A stretch of 64,000 nt of DNA from Hydractinia symbiolongicarpus (GCF_029227915.1 NC_079885.1:15635001-15699000), one strand, 5' to 3'. Counted from the stretch's first letter, positions 10,540-23,175 are shown. Program-made: numbers and translations. The notes: generated by a model from the sequence alone, not told the origin.

Positions 10540-10658
10540 GTCTACGACCATACCACGATGAACACACCTGTTCTCGTCCGATCACGGAAGTTAAGCATCG
10601 TTGGGCCGGGATAGTACTTGGATGGGGGACCGCCTGGGAACTCCCGGTGTCGTAGGCT
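10540..10658 (+). rRNA. 5S: 5S rRNA, copy 19
   Basis: T63 allele, with the same spacer lineage upstream as copy 18. Downstream, the spacer switches to the GACTGTGACG type. Confidence 0.97.
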
Positions 10659-11108
10659 ATTGACTTTTTCACGTTACATTATTTATCATTACGACTGTGA
10701 CGTATCTTTTTTACGAAATAACCGCTGAGTAAATCAAGAAAGAGACATGATTAGAAGTTGCTTTCCCTTCAAAACGGCTACGATCTGGCAGCAATAAATG
10801 CGCCAAGTCGCAAATGAATGGATTACAAGCGTCAGACAAAGAAAATGGCGATGTAGTTACTTTGCTAATTAACTTTGTCATAATAAAATTAAGTCGGAAA
10901 GCACCCTAGATTTCCTTCGTTGGAACTTTTCACCGGAAATCATAAAGCGCATTATTGTTGTCAAGAATCGATAGCGCTTAAAAAGAGCTGTCAAACGCAC
11001 ATAAACACTACCTATTTCGAATGATCCAGTCAAGAAATATGACCTTTAAAGTTTGAACCATTTTCGATGTAATGTGCTAATAAATCGTAGATATCTGCCC
11101 GTTTGTTT

Positions 11109-11227
11109 GTCTACGACCATACCACGATGAACACACCTGTTCTCGTCCGATCACGGAAGTTAAGCATCGTCGGGCCGGGATAGTACTTGGATGGGGGACC
11201 GCCTGGGAACTCCCGGTGTCGTAGGCT
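11109..11227 (+). rRNA. 5S: 5S rRNA, copy 20
   Basis: Matches the window consensus by eye at all 119 positions. The upstream spacer is the 'CTTAAAAAGAGCTGTC' lineage, which lacks the TTGAAA/TTTCAA inverted repeat. Confidence 0.97.
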
Positions 11228-11677
11228 ATTGACTTTTTCACGTTACATTATTTATCATTGCGACTGTGACGTATCTTTTTTACGAAATAGCCGCTGAGTA
11301 AATCAAGAAAGAGACATGATTAGAAGTTGCTTTCCCTTCAAAACGGCTACGATCTGGCAGCAATAAATGCGCCAAGTCGCAAATGAATGGATTACAAGCG
11401 TCAGACAAAGAAAATGGCGATGTAGTTACTTTGCTAATTAACTTTGTCATAATAAAATTAAGTCGGAAAGCACCCTAGATTTCCTTCGTTGGAACTTTTT
11501 ACCGAAAATCATAAAGCGCATTATTGTTGTCAAGAATCGATAGCGCTTAAAAAGAGCTGTCAAACGCACATAAACACGACCTATTTCGAATGATCCAGTC
11601 AAGAAATATGACCTTTAAAGTTTGAACCATTTTCGATGTAATGTGCTAATAAATCGTAGATATCTGCCCGTTTGTTT

Positions 11678-11796
11678 GTCTACGACCATACCACGATGAA
11701 CACACCTGTTCTCGTCCGATCACGGAAGTTAAGCATCGTCGGGCCGGGATAGTACTTGGATGGGGGACCGCCTGGGAACTCCCGGTGTCGTAGGCT
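11678..11796 (+). rRNA. 5S: 5S rRNA, copy 21
   Basis: Consensus gene, with the same spacer lineage upstream as copy 20. Confidence 0.97.
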
Positions 11797-12246
11797 ATTG
11801 ACTTTTTCACGTTTCATTATTTATCATTACGACTGTGACGTATCTTTTTTACGAAATAGCCGCTGAGTAAATCAAGAAAGAGACATGATTAGAAGTTGCT
11901 TTCCCTTCAAAACGGCTACGATCTGGCAGCAATAAATGCGCCAAGTCGCAAATGAATGGATTACGAGCGTCAGACAAAGAAAATGGCGATGTAGTAACTT
12001 TGCTAATTAACTTTGTCATATGAAAATTAAGTCGGAAAGCACCCTAGATTTCCTTCGTTGGAACTTTTTACGGGAAATCATAAAGCGCATGGTTGTCGTA
12101 ATTAATGGATAGCAATTGAAATGAGCTTTCAAATGCACATAAGAACGACCTATTTCGAATGATCCAGTCAAGAAATATGACTTTTAAAGTTTGAACCATT
12201 TTCGATGTAATGTGCTAATAAATCGTAGATATCTGCCCGTTTGTTT

Positions 12247-12365
12247 GTCTACGACCATACCACGATGAACACACCTGTTCTCGTCCGATCACGGAAGTTA
12301 AGCATCGTCGGGCCGGGATAGTACTTGGATGGGGGACCGCCTGGGAACTCCCGGTGTCGTAGGCT
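12247..12365 (+). rRNA. 5S: 5S rRNA, copy 22
   Basis: Consensus gene. The upstream spacer is chimeric: copy 1 type at its start, then the CGAATGATCC ... GTTTGAACC type near the gene. Confidence 0.97.
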
Positions 12366-12815
12366 ATTGACTTTTTCACGTTACATTATTTATCATTACG
12401 ACTGTGACGTATCTTTTTTACGAAATAGCCGCTGAGTAAATCAAGAAAGAGACATGATTAGAAGTTGCTTTCCCTTCAAAACAGCTACGATCTGGCAGCA
12501 ATAAATGCGCCAAGTCGCAAATGAATGGATTACGAGCGTCAGACAAAGAAAATGGCGATGTAGTAACTTTGCTAATTAACTTTGTCATATGAAAATTAAG
12601 TCGGAAAGCACCCTAGATTTCCTTCGTTGGAACTTTTTACCGGAAATCATAAAGCGCATGGTTGTCGTAATTAATGGATAGCGCTTGAAATGAGCTTTTA
12701 AATGCACATAAAAACGACCTATTTCGGATGATCCAGTCAAGAAATATGACCTTTAAAGTTTAAACCATTTCCGATGTAATGTGCTAATAAATCGTAGATA
12801 TCTGCCCGTTTGTTT

Positions 12816-12934
12816 GTTTACGACCATACCACGATGAACACACCTGTTCTCGTCCGATCACGGAAGTTAAGCATCGTCGGGCCGGGATAGTACTTGGATG
12901 GGGGACCGCCTGGGAACTCCCGGTGTCGTAGGCT
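12816..12934 (+). rRNA. 5S: 5S rRNA, copy 23
   Basis: T3 allele with the copy 1 type spacer upstream. Confidence 0.97.
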
Positions 12935-13384
12935 ATTGACTTTTTCACGTTACATTATTTATCATTACGACTGTGACGTATCTTTTTTACGAAATAGCCG
13001 CTGAGTAAATCAAGAAAGAGACATGATTAGAAGTTGCTTTCCCTTCAAAACGGCTACGATCTGGCAGCAATAAATGCGCCAAGTCGCAAATGAATGGATT
13101 ACGAGCGTCAGACAAAAAAAATGGCGATGTAGTTAATTTGCTAATTAACTTTGTCATATGAAAATTAAGTCTGAAAGTACCCTAGATTGCCTTCGTTGGA
13201 ACTTTTTACCGGAAATCTTAAAGCGCATGGTTGTCGTAATTAATCGATAGCGCTTGAAATGAGCTTTCAAATGCACATAAACACGACCTATTTCGGATAA
13301 TCCAGTCAAGAAATATGACCTTTAAAGTTTAAACCATTTTCGATGTAATGTGCTAATAAATCGTAGATATCTGCCCGTTTGTTT

Positions 13385-13503
13385 GTCTACGACCATACCA
13401 CGATGAACACACCTGTTCTCGTCCGATCACGGAAGTTAAGCATCGTCGGGCCGGGATAGTACTTGGATGGGGGACCGCCTGGGAACTCCCGGTGTTGTAG
13501 GCT
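13385..13503 (+). rRNA. 5S: 5S rRNA, copy 24
   Basis: C112T at 13496 turns the G7-C112 pair of helix I into a G-U wobble. Probably functional. Confidence 0.95.
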
Positions 13504-13953
13504 ATTGACTTTTTCACGTTACATTATTTATCATTACGACTGTGACGTATCTTTTTTACGAAATAGCCGCTGAGTAAATCAAGAAAGAGACATGATTAGA
13601 AGTTGCTTTCCCTTCAAAACGGCTACTATCTGGCAGCAATAAATGCGCCAAGTCGCAAATGAATGGATTACGAGCGTCAGACAAAGAAAATGGCGATGTA
13701 GTAACTTTGCTAATTAACTTTGTCATATGAAAATTAAGTCGGAAAGCACCCTAGATTTCCTTCGTTGGAACTTTTTACGGGAAATCATAAAGCGCATGGT
13801 TGTCGTAATTAATGGATAGCGCTTGAAATGAGCTTTCAAATGCACATAAACACGACCTATTTCGAATGATCCAGTCAAGAAATATGACCTTTAAAGTTTG
13901 AACCATTTTCGATGTAATGTGCTAATAAATCGTAGATATCTGCCCGTTTGTTT

Positions 13954-14072
13954 GTCTACGACCATACCACGATGAACACACCTGTTCTCGTCCGATCACG
14001 GAAGTTAAGCATCGTCGGGCCGGGATAGTACTTGGATGGGGGACCGCCTGGGAGCTCCCGGTGTCGTAGGCT
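13954..14072 (+). rRNA. 5S: 5S rRNA, copy 25
   Basis: A101G at 14054, in the loop beside the 67-72/103-108 stem. The upstream spacer is a chimera like that of copy 22. Confidence 0.95.
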
Positions 14073-14522
14073 ATTGACTTTTTCACGTTACATTATTTAT
14101 CATTACGACTGTGACGTATCTTTTTTACGAAATAGCCGCTGAGTAAATCAAGAAAGAGACATGATTAGAAGTTGCTTTCCCTTCAAAACGGCTACGATCT
14201 GGCAGCAATAAATGCGCCAAGTCGCAAATGAATGGATTACAAGCGTCAGACAAAGAAAATGGCGATGTAGTTACTTTGCTAATTAACTTTGTCATAATAA
14301 AATTAAGTCGGAAAGCACCCTAGATTTCCTTCGTTGGAACTTTTTACCGGAAATCATAAAGCGCATTATTGTTGTCAAGAATCGATAGCGCTTGAAATGA
14401 GCTTTCAAATGCACATAAAAACGACCTATTTCGGATGATCCAGTCAAGAAATATGACCTTTAAAGTTTAAACCATTTTCGATGTAATGTGCTAATAAATC
14501 GTAGATATCTGCCCGTTTGTTT

Positions 14523-14641
14523 GTTTACGACCATACCACGATGAACACACCTGTTCTCGTCCGATCACGGAAGTTAAGCATCGTCGGGCCGGGATAGTAC
14601 TTGGATGGGGGACCGCCTGGGAACTCCCGGTGTCGTAGGCT
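14523..14641 (+). rRNA. 5S: 5S rRNA, copy 26
   Basis: T3 allele. The upstream spacer changes lineage near 14390, from 'TTGTCAAGAATCGATAG' to 'CTTGAAATGAGC'. The T5 terminator is preceded by GAA instead of GAC. Confidence 0.96.
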
Positions 14642-15091
14642 ATTGAATTTTTCACGTTACATTATTTATCATTACGACTGTGACGTATCTTTTTTACGAA
14701 ATAGCCGCTGAGTAAATCAAGAAAGAGACATGATTGGAAGTTGCTTTCCCTTCAAAACGGCTACAATCTTGCTGCAATAAATGCGCCACGTCGCAAATAA
14801 ATGGATTACGAGCGTCAGACAAAGAAAATGGCGATCTAGTTACTTTGCTAATTAACTTTGTCATATGAAAATTAAGTCTGAAAGTACCCTAGATTGCCTT
14901 TCTTGGAACTTTTTACCGGAAATCTTAAAGCGCATTATTGTCGTAATTAATGGATAGCGCTTGAAACGAGCTTTCAAATGCACATAAACACAACCTTTTT
15001 CGGATAATCCAGTCAAGAAATATGACCTTTAAAATTTAAACCATTTTTGATGTAATGTGCTAATAAATCGTAGATATCTGCCCGTTTGTTT

Positions 15092-15210
15092 GTCTACGAC
15101 CATACCACGATGAACACACCTGTTCTCGTCCGATCACGGAAGTTAAGCATCGTTGGGCCGGGATAGTACTTGGATGGGGGACCGCCTGGGAACTCCCGGT
15201 GTCGTAGGCT
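15092..15210 (+). rRNA. 5S: 5S rRNA, copy 27
   Basis: T63 allele; upstream spacer of the CATTTTTGATG lineage, like copy 19. Confidence 0.97.
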
Positions 15211-15660
15211 ATTGACTTTTTCACGTTACATCATTTATCATTACGACTGTGACGTATCTTTTTTACGAAATAGCCGCTGAGTAAATCAAGAAAGAGACAT
15301 GATTAGAAGTTGCTTTCCCTTCAAAACGGCTACGATCTGGCAGCAATAAATGCGCCAAGTCGCAAATGAATGGATTACAAGCGTCAGACAAAGAAAATGG
15401 CGATGTAGTTACTTTGCTAATTAACTTTGTCATAATAAAATTAAGTCGGAAAGCACCCTAGATTTCCTTCGTTGGAACTTTTTACCGGAAATCATAAAGC
15501 GCATTATTGTTGTCAAGAATCGATAGCGCTTAAAAAGAGCTATCAAACGCATATAAACACGACCTATTTCGAATGATCCAGTCAAGAAATATGACCTTTA
15601 AAGTTTGAACCATTTTCGATGTAATGTGCTAATAAATCGTAGATATCTGCCCGTTTGTTT

Positions 15661-15779
15661 GTCTACGACCATACCACGATGAACACACCTGTTCTCGTCC
15701 GATCACGGAAGTTAAGCATCGTCGGGCCGGGATAGTACTTGGATGGGGGACCGCCTGGGAACTCCCGGTGTCGTAGGCT
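15661..15779 (+). rRNA. 5S: 5S rRNA, copy 28
   Basis: Consensus gene. The upstream spacer has private changes (AGCTATC, GCATATAAAC) not shared with copy 34, so the 6-unit repeat begins after this region. Confidence 0.97.
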
Positions 15780-16229
15780 ATTGACTTTTTCACGTTACAT
15801 TATTTATCATTACGACTGTGACGTATCTTTTTTACGAAATAGCCGCTGAGTAAATCAAGAAAGAGACATGATTAGAAGTTGCTTTCCCTTCAAAACGGCT
15901 ACGATCTGGCAGCAATAAATGCGCCAAGTCGCAAATGAATGGATTACGAGCGTCAGACAAAGAAAATGGCGATGTAGTAACTTTGCTAATTAACTTTGTC
16001 ATATGAAAATTAAGTCGGAAAGCACCCTAGATTTCCTTCGTTGGAACTTTTTACCGGAAATCATAAAGCGCATGGTTGTCGTCATTAATGGATAGCGCTT
16101 GAAATGAGCTTTCAAATGCACATAAACACGACCTATTTCGAATGATCCAGTCAAGAAATATGACCTTTAAAGTTTGAACCATTTTCGATGTAATGTGCTA
16201 ATAAATCGTAGATATCTGCCCGTTTGTTT

Positions 16230-16348
16230 GTCTACGACCATACCACGATGAACACACCTGTTCTCGTCCGATCACGGAAGTTAAGCATCGTCGGGCCGGG
16301 ATAGTACTTGGATGGGGGACCGCCTGGGAACTCCCGGTGTCGTAGGCT
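16230..16348 (+). rRNA. 5S: 5S rRNA, copy 29
   Basis: Consensus gene with a chimeric upstream spacer, matched by copies 35 and 41 at 3414 bp steps. Confidence 0.97.
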
Positions 16349-16798
16349 ATTGACTTTTTCACGTTACATTATTTATCATTACGACTGTGACGTATCTTTT
16401 TTACGAAATAGCCGCTGAGTAAATCAAGAAAGAGACATGATTAGAAGTTGCTTTCCCTTCAAAACGGCTACGATCTGGCAGCAATAAATGCGCCAAGTCG
16501 CAAATGAATGGATTACAAGCGTCAGACAAAGAAAATGGCGATGTAGTTACTTTGCTAATTAACTTTGTCATAATAAAATTAAGTCGGAAAGCACCCTAGA
16601 TTTCCTTCGTTGGAACTTTTTACCGGAAATCATAAAGCGCATTATTGTTGTCAAGAATCGATAGCGCTTAAAAAGAGCTGTCAAACGCACATAAACACGA
16701 CCTATTTCGAATGATCCAGTCAAGAAATATGACCTTTAAAGTTTGAACCATTTTCGATGTAATGTGCTAATAAATCGTAGATATCTGCCCGTTTGTTT

Positions 16799-16917
16799 GT
16801 CTACGACCATACCACGATGAACACACCTGTTCTCGTCCGATCACGGAAGTTAAGCATCGTTGGGCCGGGATGGTACTTGGATGGGGGACCGCCTGGGAAC
16901 TCCCGGTGTCGTAGGCT
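16799..16917 (+). rRNA. 5S: 5S rRNA, copy 30
   Basis: T63 plus A74G at 16872 (GGATGGTAC), between the intermediate element and box C. The base after the gene is T (CTTTTGAC), which is also seen at copy 36. The A74G change removes a TAG and opens a meaningless 64-codon frame across the gene. Confidence 0.93.
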
Positions 16918-17367
16918 TTTGACTTTTTCACGTTACATTATTTATCATTACGACTGTGACGTATCTTTTTTACGAAATAGCCGCTGAGTAAATCAAGAAA
17001 GAGACATGATTAGAAGTTGCTTTCCCTTCAAAACGGCTACGATCTGGCAGCAATAAATGCGCCAAGTCGCAAATGAATGGATTACGAGCGTCAGACAAAG
17101 AAGATGGCGATGTAGTAACTTTGCTAATTAACTTTGTCATATGAAAATTAAGTCGGAAAGCACCCTAGATTTCCTTCGTTGGAACTTTTTACCGGAAATC
17201 ATAAAGCGCATGGTTGTCGTAATTAATGGATAGCGCTTGAAATGAGCTTTCAAATGCACATAAAAACGACCTATTTCGGATGATCCAGTCAAGAAATATG
17301 ACCTTTAAAGTTTAAACCATTTTCGATGTAATGTGCTAATAAATCGTAGATATCTGCCCGTTTGTTT

Positions 17368-17486
17368 GTTTACGACCATACCACGATGAACACACCTGTT
17401 CTCGTCCGATCACGGAAGTTAAGCATCGTCGGGCCGGGATAGTACTTGGATGGGGGACCGCCTGGGAACTCCCGGTGTCGTAGGCT
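17368..17486 (+). rRNA. 5S: 5S rRNA, copy 31
   Basis: T3 allele; counterpart of copy 37 in the 6-unit repeat. Confidence 0.97.
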
Positions 17487-17936
17487 ATTGACTTTTTCAC
17501 GTTACATTATTTATCATTACGACTGTGACGTATCTTTTTTACGAAATAGCCGCTGAGTAAATCAAGAAAGAGACATGATTAGAAGTTGCTTTCCCTTCAA
17601 AACGGCTACGATCTGGCAGCAATAAATGCGCCAAGTCGCAAATGAATGGATTACGAGCGTCAGACAAAGAAAATAGCGGTGTACTTACTTTGCTAACTAA
17701 TTTTGTCATATGAAAATTAAGTCTGAAAGTACCCTAGATTTCCTTCGTTGGAACTTTTTACCGGAAATCTTAAAGCGCATTATTGTCGTAATTAACGAAT
17801 AGCGCTTGAAATGAGCTTTCAAATGCACATAAACACGACCTATTTCGGATAATCCAGTCAAGAAATATGACCTTTAAAGTTTAAACCATATTCGATGTAA
17901 TGTGCTAATAAATCGTAGATATCTGCCCGTTTGTTT

Positions 17937-18055
17937 GTCTACGACCATACCACGATGAACACACCTGTTCTCGTCAGATCACGGAAGTTAAGCATCGTTG
18001 GGCCGGGATAGTACTTGGATGGGGGACCGCCTGGGAACTCCCGGTGTCGTAGGCT
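17937..18055 (+). rRNA. 5S: 5S rRNA, copy 32
   Basis: C40A (GTCAGATC) in the loop capping helix III, plus T63. The upstream spacer is a divergent lineage (AATAGCGGTGTACTTAC, CCATATTCG) shared with copy 38. The inverted repeat at the GTTAAT site is lost. Confidence 0.94.
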
Positions 18056-18505
18056 ATTGACTTTTTCACGTTACATTATTTATCATTACGACTGGGACGT
18101 ATCTTTTTTACGCAATAGCCGCTGAGTAAATCAAGAAAGAGACATGATTAGAAGTTGCTTTCCCTTCAAAACGGCTACGATCTGGCAGCAATAAATGCGC
18201 CAAGTCGCAAATGAATGGATTACGAGCGTCAGACAAAGAAAATGGCGATGTAGTAACTTTGCTAATTAACTTTGTCATATGAAAATTAAGTCGGAAAGGA
18301 CCCTAGATTTCCATCGTTGGAACTTTTTACCGGAAATCATAAAGGGCATTATTGTTGTCAAGAATCGATAGCGCTTAAAAAGAGCTGTCAAACGCACATA
18401 AACACGACCTATTTCGAATGATCCAGTCAAGAAATATGACCTTTAAAGTTTGAACCATTTTCGATGTAATGTGCTAATAAATCGTAGATATCTGCCCGTT
18501 TGTTT

Positions 18506-18624
18506 GTCTACGACCATACCACGATGAACACACCTGTTCTCGTCCGATCACGGAAGTTAAGCATCGTCGGGCCGGGATAGTACTTGGATGGGGGACCGCC
18601 TGGGAACTCCCGGTGTCGTAGGCT
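18506..18624 (+). rRNA. 5S: 5S rRNA, copy 33
   Basis: Consensus gene. Downstream, TTTTTCAGGTTAC replaces TTTTTCACGTTAC, a mark shared with copy 39. Confidence 0.97.
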
Positions 18625-19074
18625 ATTGACTTTTTCAGGTTACATTATTTATCATTACGACTGTGACGTATCTTTTTTACGAAATAGCCGCTGAGTAAAT
18701 CAAGAAAGAGACATGATTAGAAGTTGCTTTCCCTTCAAAACGGCTACGATCTGGCAGCAATAAATGCGCCAAGTCGCAAATGAATGGATTACAAGCGTCA
18801 GACAAAGAAAATGGCGATGTAGTTACTTTGCTAATTAACTTTGTCATAATAAAATTAAGTCGGAAAGCACCCTAGATTTCCTTCGTTGGAACTTTTTACC
18901 GGAAATCATAAAGCGCATTATTGTTGTCAAGAATCGATAGCGCTTAAAAAGAGCTGTCAAACGCACATAAACACGACCTATTTCGAATGATCCAGTCAAG
19001 AAATATGACCTTTAAAGTTTGAACCATTTTCGATGTAATGTGCTAATAAATCGTAGATATCTGCCCGTTTGTTT

Positions 19075-19193
19075 GTCTACGACCATACCACGATGAACAC
19101 ACCTGTTCTCGTCCGATCACGGAAGTTAAGCATCGTCGGGCCGGGATAGTACTTGGATGGGGGACCGCCTGGGAACTCCCGGTGTCGTAGGCT
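19075..19193 (+). rRNA. 5S: 5S rRNA, copy 34
   Basis: Consensus gene; counterpart of copies 28 and 40. Confidence 0.97.
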
Positions 19194-19643
19194 ATTGACT
19201 TTTTCACGTTACATTATTTATCATTACGACTGTGACGTATCTTTTTTACGAAATAGCCGCTGAGTAAATCAAGAAAGAGACATGATTAGAAGTTGCTTTC
19301 CCTTCAAAACGGCTACGATCTGGCAGCAATAAATGCGCCAAGTCGCAAATGAATGGATTACGAGCGTCAGACAAAGAAAATGGCGATGTAGTAACTTTGC
19401 TAATTAACTTTGTCATATGAAAATTAAGTCGGAAAGCACCCTAGATTTCCTTCGTTGGAACTTTTTACCGGAAATCATAAAGCGCATGGTTGTCGTAATT
19501 AATGGATAGCGCTTGAAATGAGCTTTCAAATGCACATAAACACGACCTATTTCGAATGATCCAGTCAAGAAATATGACCTTTAAAGTTTGAACCATTTTC
19601 GATGTAATGTGCTAATAAATCGTAGATATCTGCCCGTTTGTTT

Positions 19644-19762
19644 GTCTACGACCATACCACGATGAACACACCTGTTCTCGTTCGATCACGGAAGTTAAGC
19701 ATCGTCGGGCCGGGATAGTACTTGGATGGGGGACCGCCTGGGAACTCCCGGTGTCGTAGGCT
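19644..19762 (+). rRNA. 5S: 5S rRNA, copy 35
   Basis: C39T at 19682 in the helix III loop; otherwise consensus. Confidence 0.95.
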
Positions 19763-20212
19763 ATTGACTTTTTCACGTTACATTATTTATCATTACGACT
19801 GTGACGTATCTTTTTTACGAAATAGCCGCTGAGTAAATCAAGAAAGAGACATGATTAGAAGTTGCTTTCCCTTCAAAACGGCTACGATCTGGCAGCAATA
19901 AATGCGCCAAGTCGCAAATGAATGGATTACAAGCGTCAGACAAAGAAAATGGCGATGTAGTTACTTTGCTAATTAACTTTGTCATAATAAAATTAAGTCG
20001 GAAAGCACCCTAGATTTCCTTCGTTGGAACTTTTTACCGGAAATCATAAAGCGCATTATTGTTGTCAAGAATCGATAGCGCTTAAAAAGAGCTGTCAAAC
20101 GCACATAAACACGACCTATTTCGAATGATCCAGTCAAGAAATATGACCTTTAAAGTTTGAACCATTTTCGATGTAATGTGCTAATAAATCGTAGATATCT
20201 GCCCGTTTGTTT

Positions 20213-20331
20213 GTCTACGACCATACCACGATGAACACACCTGTTCTCGTCCGATCACGGAAGTTAAGCATCGTTGGGCCGGGATAGTACTTGGATGGGG
20301 GACCGCCTGGGAACTCCCGGTGTCGTAAGGT
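20213..20331 (+). rRNA. 5S: 5S rRNA, copy 36 (damaged helix I)
   Basis: The 3' end reads GTCGTAAGGT: G116A and C118G. Helix I loses C3-G116 and the terminal G1-C118, so only the inner pairs remain well matched. T63 is also present. The following bases are TTTGAC. A candidate pseudogene, because 5S 3'-end processing and stability depend on this stem. The T5 terminator is intact. Confidence 0.88.
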
Positions 20332-20781
20332 TTTGACTTTTTCACGTTACATTATTTATCATTACGACTGTGACGTATCTTTTTTACGAAATAGCCGCTG
20401 AGTAAATCAAGAAAGAGACATGATTAGAAGTTGCTTTCCCTTCAAAACGGCTACGATCTGGCAGCAATAAATGCGCCAAGTCGCAAATAAATGGATTACG
20501 AGCGTCAGACAAAGAAAATGGCGATGTAGTAACTTTGCTAATTAACTTTGTCATATGAAAATTAAGTCGGAAAGCACCCTAGATTTCCTTCGTTGGAACT
20601 TTTTACCGGAAATCATAATGCGCATGGTTGTCGTAATTAATGGATAGCGCTTGAAATGAGCTTTCAAATGCACATAAAAACGACCTATTTCGGATGATCC
20701 AGTCAAGAAATATGACCTTTAAAGTTTAAACCATTTTCGATGTAATGTGCTAATAAATCGTAGATATCTGCCCGTTTGTTT

Positions 20782-20900
20782 GTTTACGACCATACCACGA
20801 TGAACACACCTGTTCTCGTCCGATCACGGAAGTTAAGCATCGTCGGGCCGGGATAGTACTTGGATGGGGGACCGCCTGGGAACTCCCGGTGTCGTAGGCT
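20782..20900 (+). rRNA. 5S: 5S rRNA, copy 37
   Basis: T3 allele; counterpart of copy 31. Confidence 0.97.
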
Positions 20901-21350
20901 ATTGACTTTTTCACGTTACATTATTTATCATTACGACTGTGACGTATCTTTTTTACGAAATAGCCGCTGAGTAAATCAAGAAAGAGACATGATTAGAAGT
21001 TGCTTTCCCTTCAAAACGGCTACGATCTGGCAGCAATAAATGCGCCAAGTCGCAAATGAATGGATTACGAGCGTCAGACAAAGAAAATAGCGGTGTACTT
21101 ACTTTGCTAACTAATTTTGTCATATGAAAATTAAGTCTGAAAGTACCCTAGATTTCCTTCGTTGGAACTTTTTACCGGAAATCTTAAAGCGCATTATTGT
21201 CGTAATTAACGAATAGCGCTTGAAATGAGCTTTCAAATGCACATAAACACGACCTATTTCGGATAATCCAGTCAAGAAATATGACCTTTAAAGTTTAAAC
21301 CATATTCGATGTAATGTGCTAATAAATCGTAGATATCTGCCCGTTTGTTT

Positions 21351-21468
21351 GTCTACGACCATACCACGAATACACACCTGTTCTCGTCAGATCACGGAAG
21401 TTAAGCATCGTTGGGCCGGGATAGTACTTGGATGGGGGACCGCCTGGGAACTCCCGGTGTCGTAGGCT
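21351..21468 (+). rRNA. 5S: 5S rRNA, copy 38 (118 nt, 1-nt deletion)
   Basis: CGAATACACACC replaces CGATGAACACACC near gene positions 17-29: a net loss of one base plus neighbouring changes. This removes part of helix II (T20-A58 and G21-C57). Also C40A and T63, as in its counterpart copy 32, so the damage arose after the 6-unit duplication. Candidate pseudogene. Confidence 0.88.
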
Positions 21469-21918
21469 ATTGACTTTTTCACGTTACATTATTTATCATT
21501 ACGACTGGGACGTATCTTTTTTACGCAATAGCCGCTGAGTAAATCAAGAAAAAGACATGATTAGAAGTTGCTTTCCCTTCAAAACGGCTACGATCTGGCA
21601 GCAATAAATGCGCCAAGTCGCAAATGAATGGATTACGAGCTTCAGACAAAGAAAATGGCGATGTAGTAACTTTGCTAATTAACTTTGTCATATGAAAATT
21701 AAGTCGGAAAGGACCCTAGATTTCCTTCGTTGGAACCTTTTACCGGAAATCATAAAGCGCATTATTGTTGTCAAGAATCGATAGCGCTTAAAAAGAGCTG
21801 TCAAACGCACATAAACACGACCTATTTCGAATGATCCAGTCAAGAAATATGACCTTTAAAGTTTGAACCATTTTCGATGTAATGTGCTAATAAATCGTAG
21901 ATATCTGCCCGTTTGTTT

Positions 21919-22037
21919 GTCTACGACCATACCACGATGAACACACCTGTTCTCGTCCGATCACGGAAGTTAAGCATCGTCGGGCCGGGATAGTACTTGG
22001 ATGGGGGACCGCCTGGGAACTCCCGGTGTCGTAGGCT
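21919..22037 (+). rRNA. 5S: 5S rRNA, copy 39
   Basis: Consensus gene; downstream CAGGTTAC mark shared with copy 33. The step from copy 38 is 568 bp because of the copy 38 deletion. Confidence 0.97.
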
Positions 22038-22487
22038 ATTGACTTTTTCAGGTTACATTATTTATCATTACGACTGTGACGTATCTTTTTTACGAAATAG
22101 CCGCTGAGTAAATCAAGAAAGAGACATGATTAGAAGTTGCTTTCCCTTCAAAACGGCTACGATCTGGCAGCAATAAATGCGCCAAGTCGCAAATGAATGG
22201 ATTACAAGCGTCAGACAAAGAAAATGGCGATGTAGTTACATGGCTAATTAACTTTGTCATAATAAAATTAAGTCGGAAAGCACCCTAGATTTCCTTCGTT
22301 GGAACTTTTTACCGGAAATCATAAAGCGCATTATTGTTGTCAAGAATCGATAGCGCTTAAAAAGAGCTGTCAAACGCACATAAACACGACCTATTTCGAA
22401 TGATCCAGTCAAGAAATATGACCTTTAAAGTTTGAACCATTTTCGATGTAATGTGCTAATAAATCGTAGATATCTGCCCGTTTGTTT

Positions 22488-22606
22488 GTCTACGACCATA
22501 CCACGATGAACACACCTGTTCTCGTCCGATCACGGAAGTTAAGCATCGTCGGGCCGGGATAGTACTTGGATGGGGGACCGCCTGGGAACTCCCGGTGTCG
22601 TAGGCT
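22488..22606 (+). rRNA. 5S: 5S rRNA, copy 40
   Basis: Consensus gene; the upstream spacer has a private GTTACATGGC in place of GTTACTTTGC. Confidence 0.97.
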
Positions 22607-23056
22607 ATTGACTTTTTCACGTTACATTATTTATCATTACGACTGTGACGTATCTTTTTTACGAAATAGCCGCTGAGTAAATCAAGAAAGAGACATGATT
22701 AGAAGTTGCTTTCCCTTCAAAACGGCTACGATCTGGCAGCAATAAATGCGCCAAGTCGCAAATGAATGGATTACGAGCGTCAGACAAAGAAAATGGCGAT
22801 GTAGTAACTTTGCTAATTAACTTTGTCATATGAAAATTAAGTCGGAAAGCACCCTAGATTTCCTTCGTTGGAACTTTTTACCGGAAATCATAAAGCGCAT
22901 GGTTGTCGTAATTAATGGATAGCGCTTGAAATGAGCTTTCAAATGCACATAAACACGACCTATTTCGAATGATCCAGTCAAGAAATATGACCTTTAAAGT
23001 TTGAACCATTTTCGATGTAATGTGCTAATAAATCGTAGATATCTGCCCGTTTGTTT

Positions 23057-23175
23057 GTCTACGACCATACCACGATGAACACACCTGTTCTCGTCCGATC
23101 ACGGAAGTTAAGCATCGTCGGGCCGGGATAGTACTTGGATGGGGGACCGCCTGGGAACTCCCGGTGTCGTAGGCT
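23057..23175 (+). rRNA. 5S: 5S rRNA, copy 41
   Basis: Consensus gene with the chimeric spacer of copies 29 and 35; last unit that follows the 6-unit periodicity. Confidence 0.97.

Noticed and set aside
16793-16987. 64-codon open reading frame starting 6 bp before 5S copy 30
   Set aside because: It runs straight through the 5S gene and exists only because A74G changes a TAG to TGG in this one unit. The other 111 units have the stop, so it is a chance frame.
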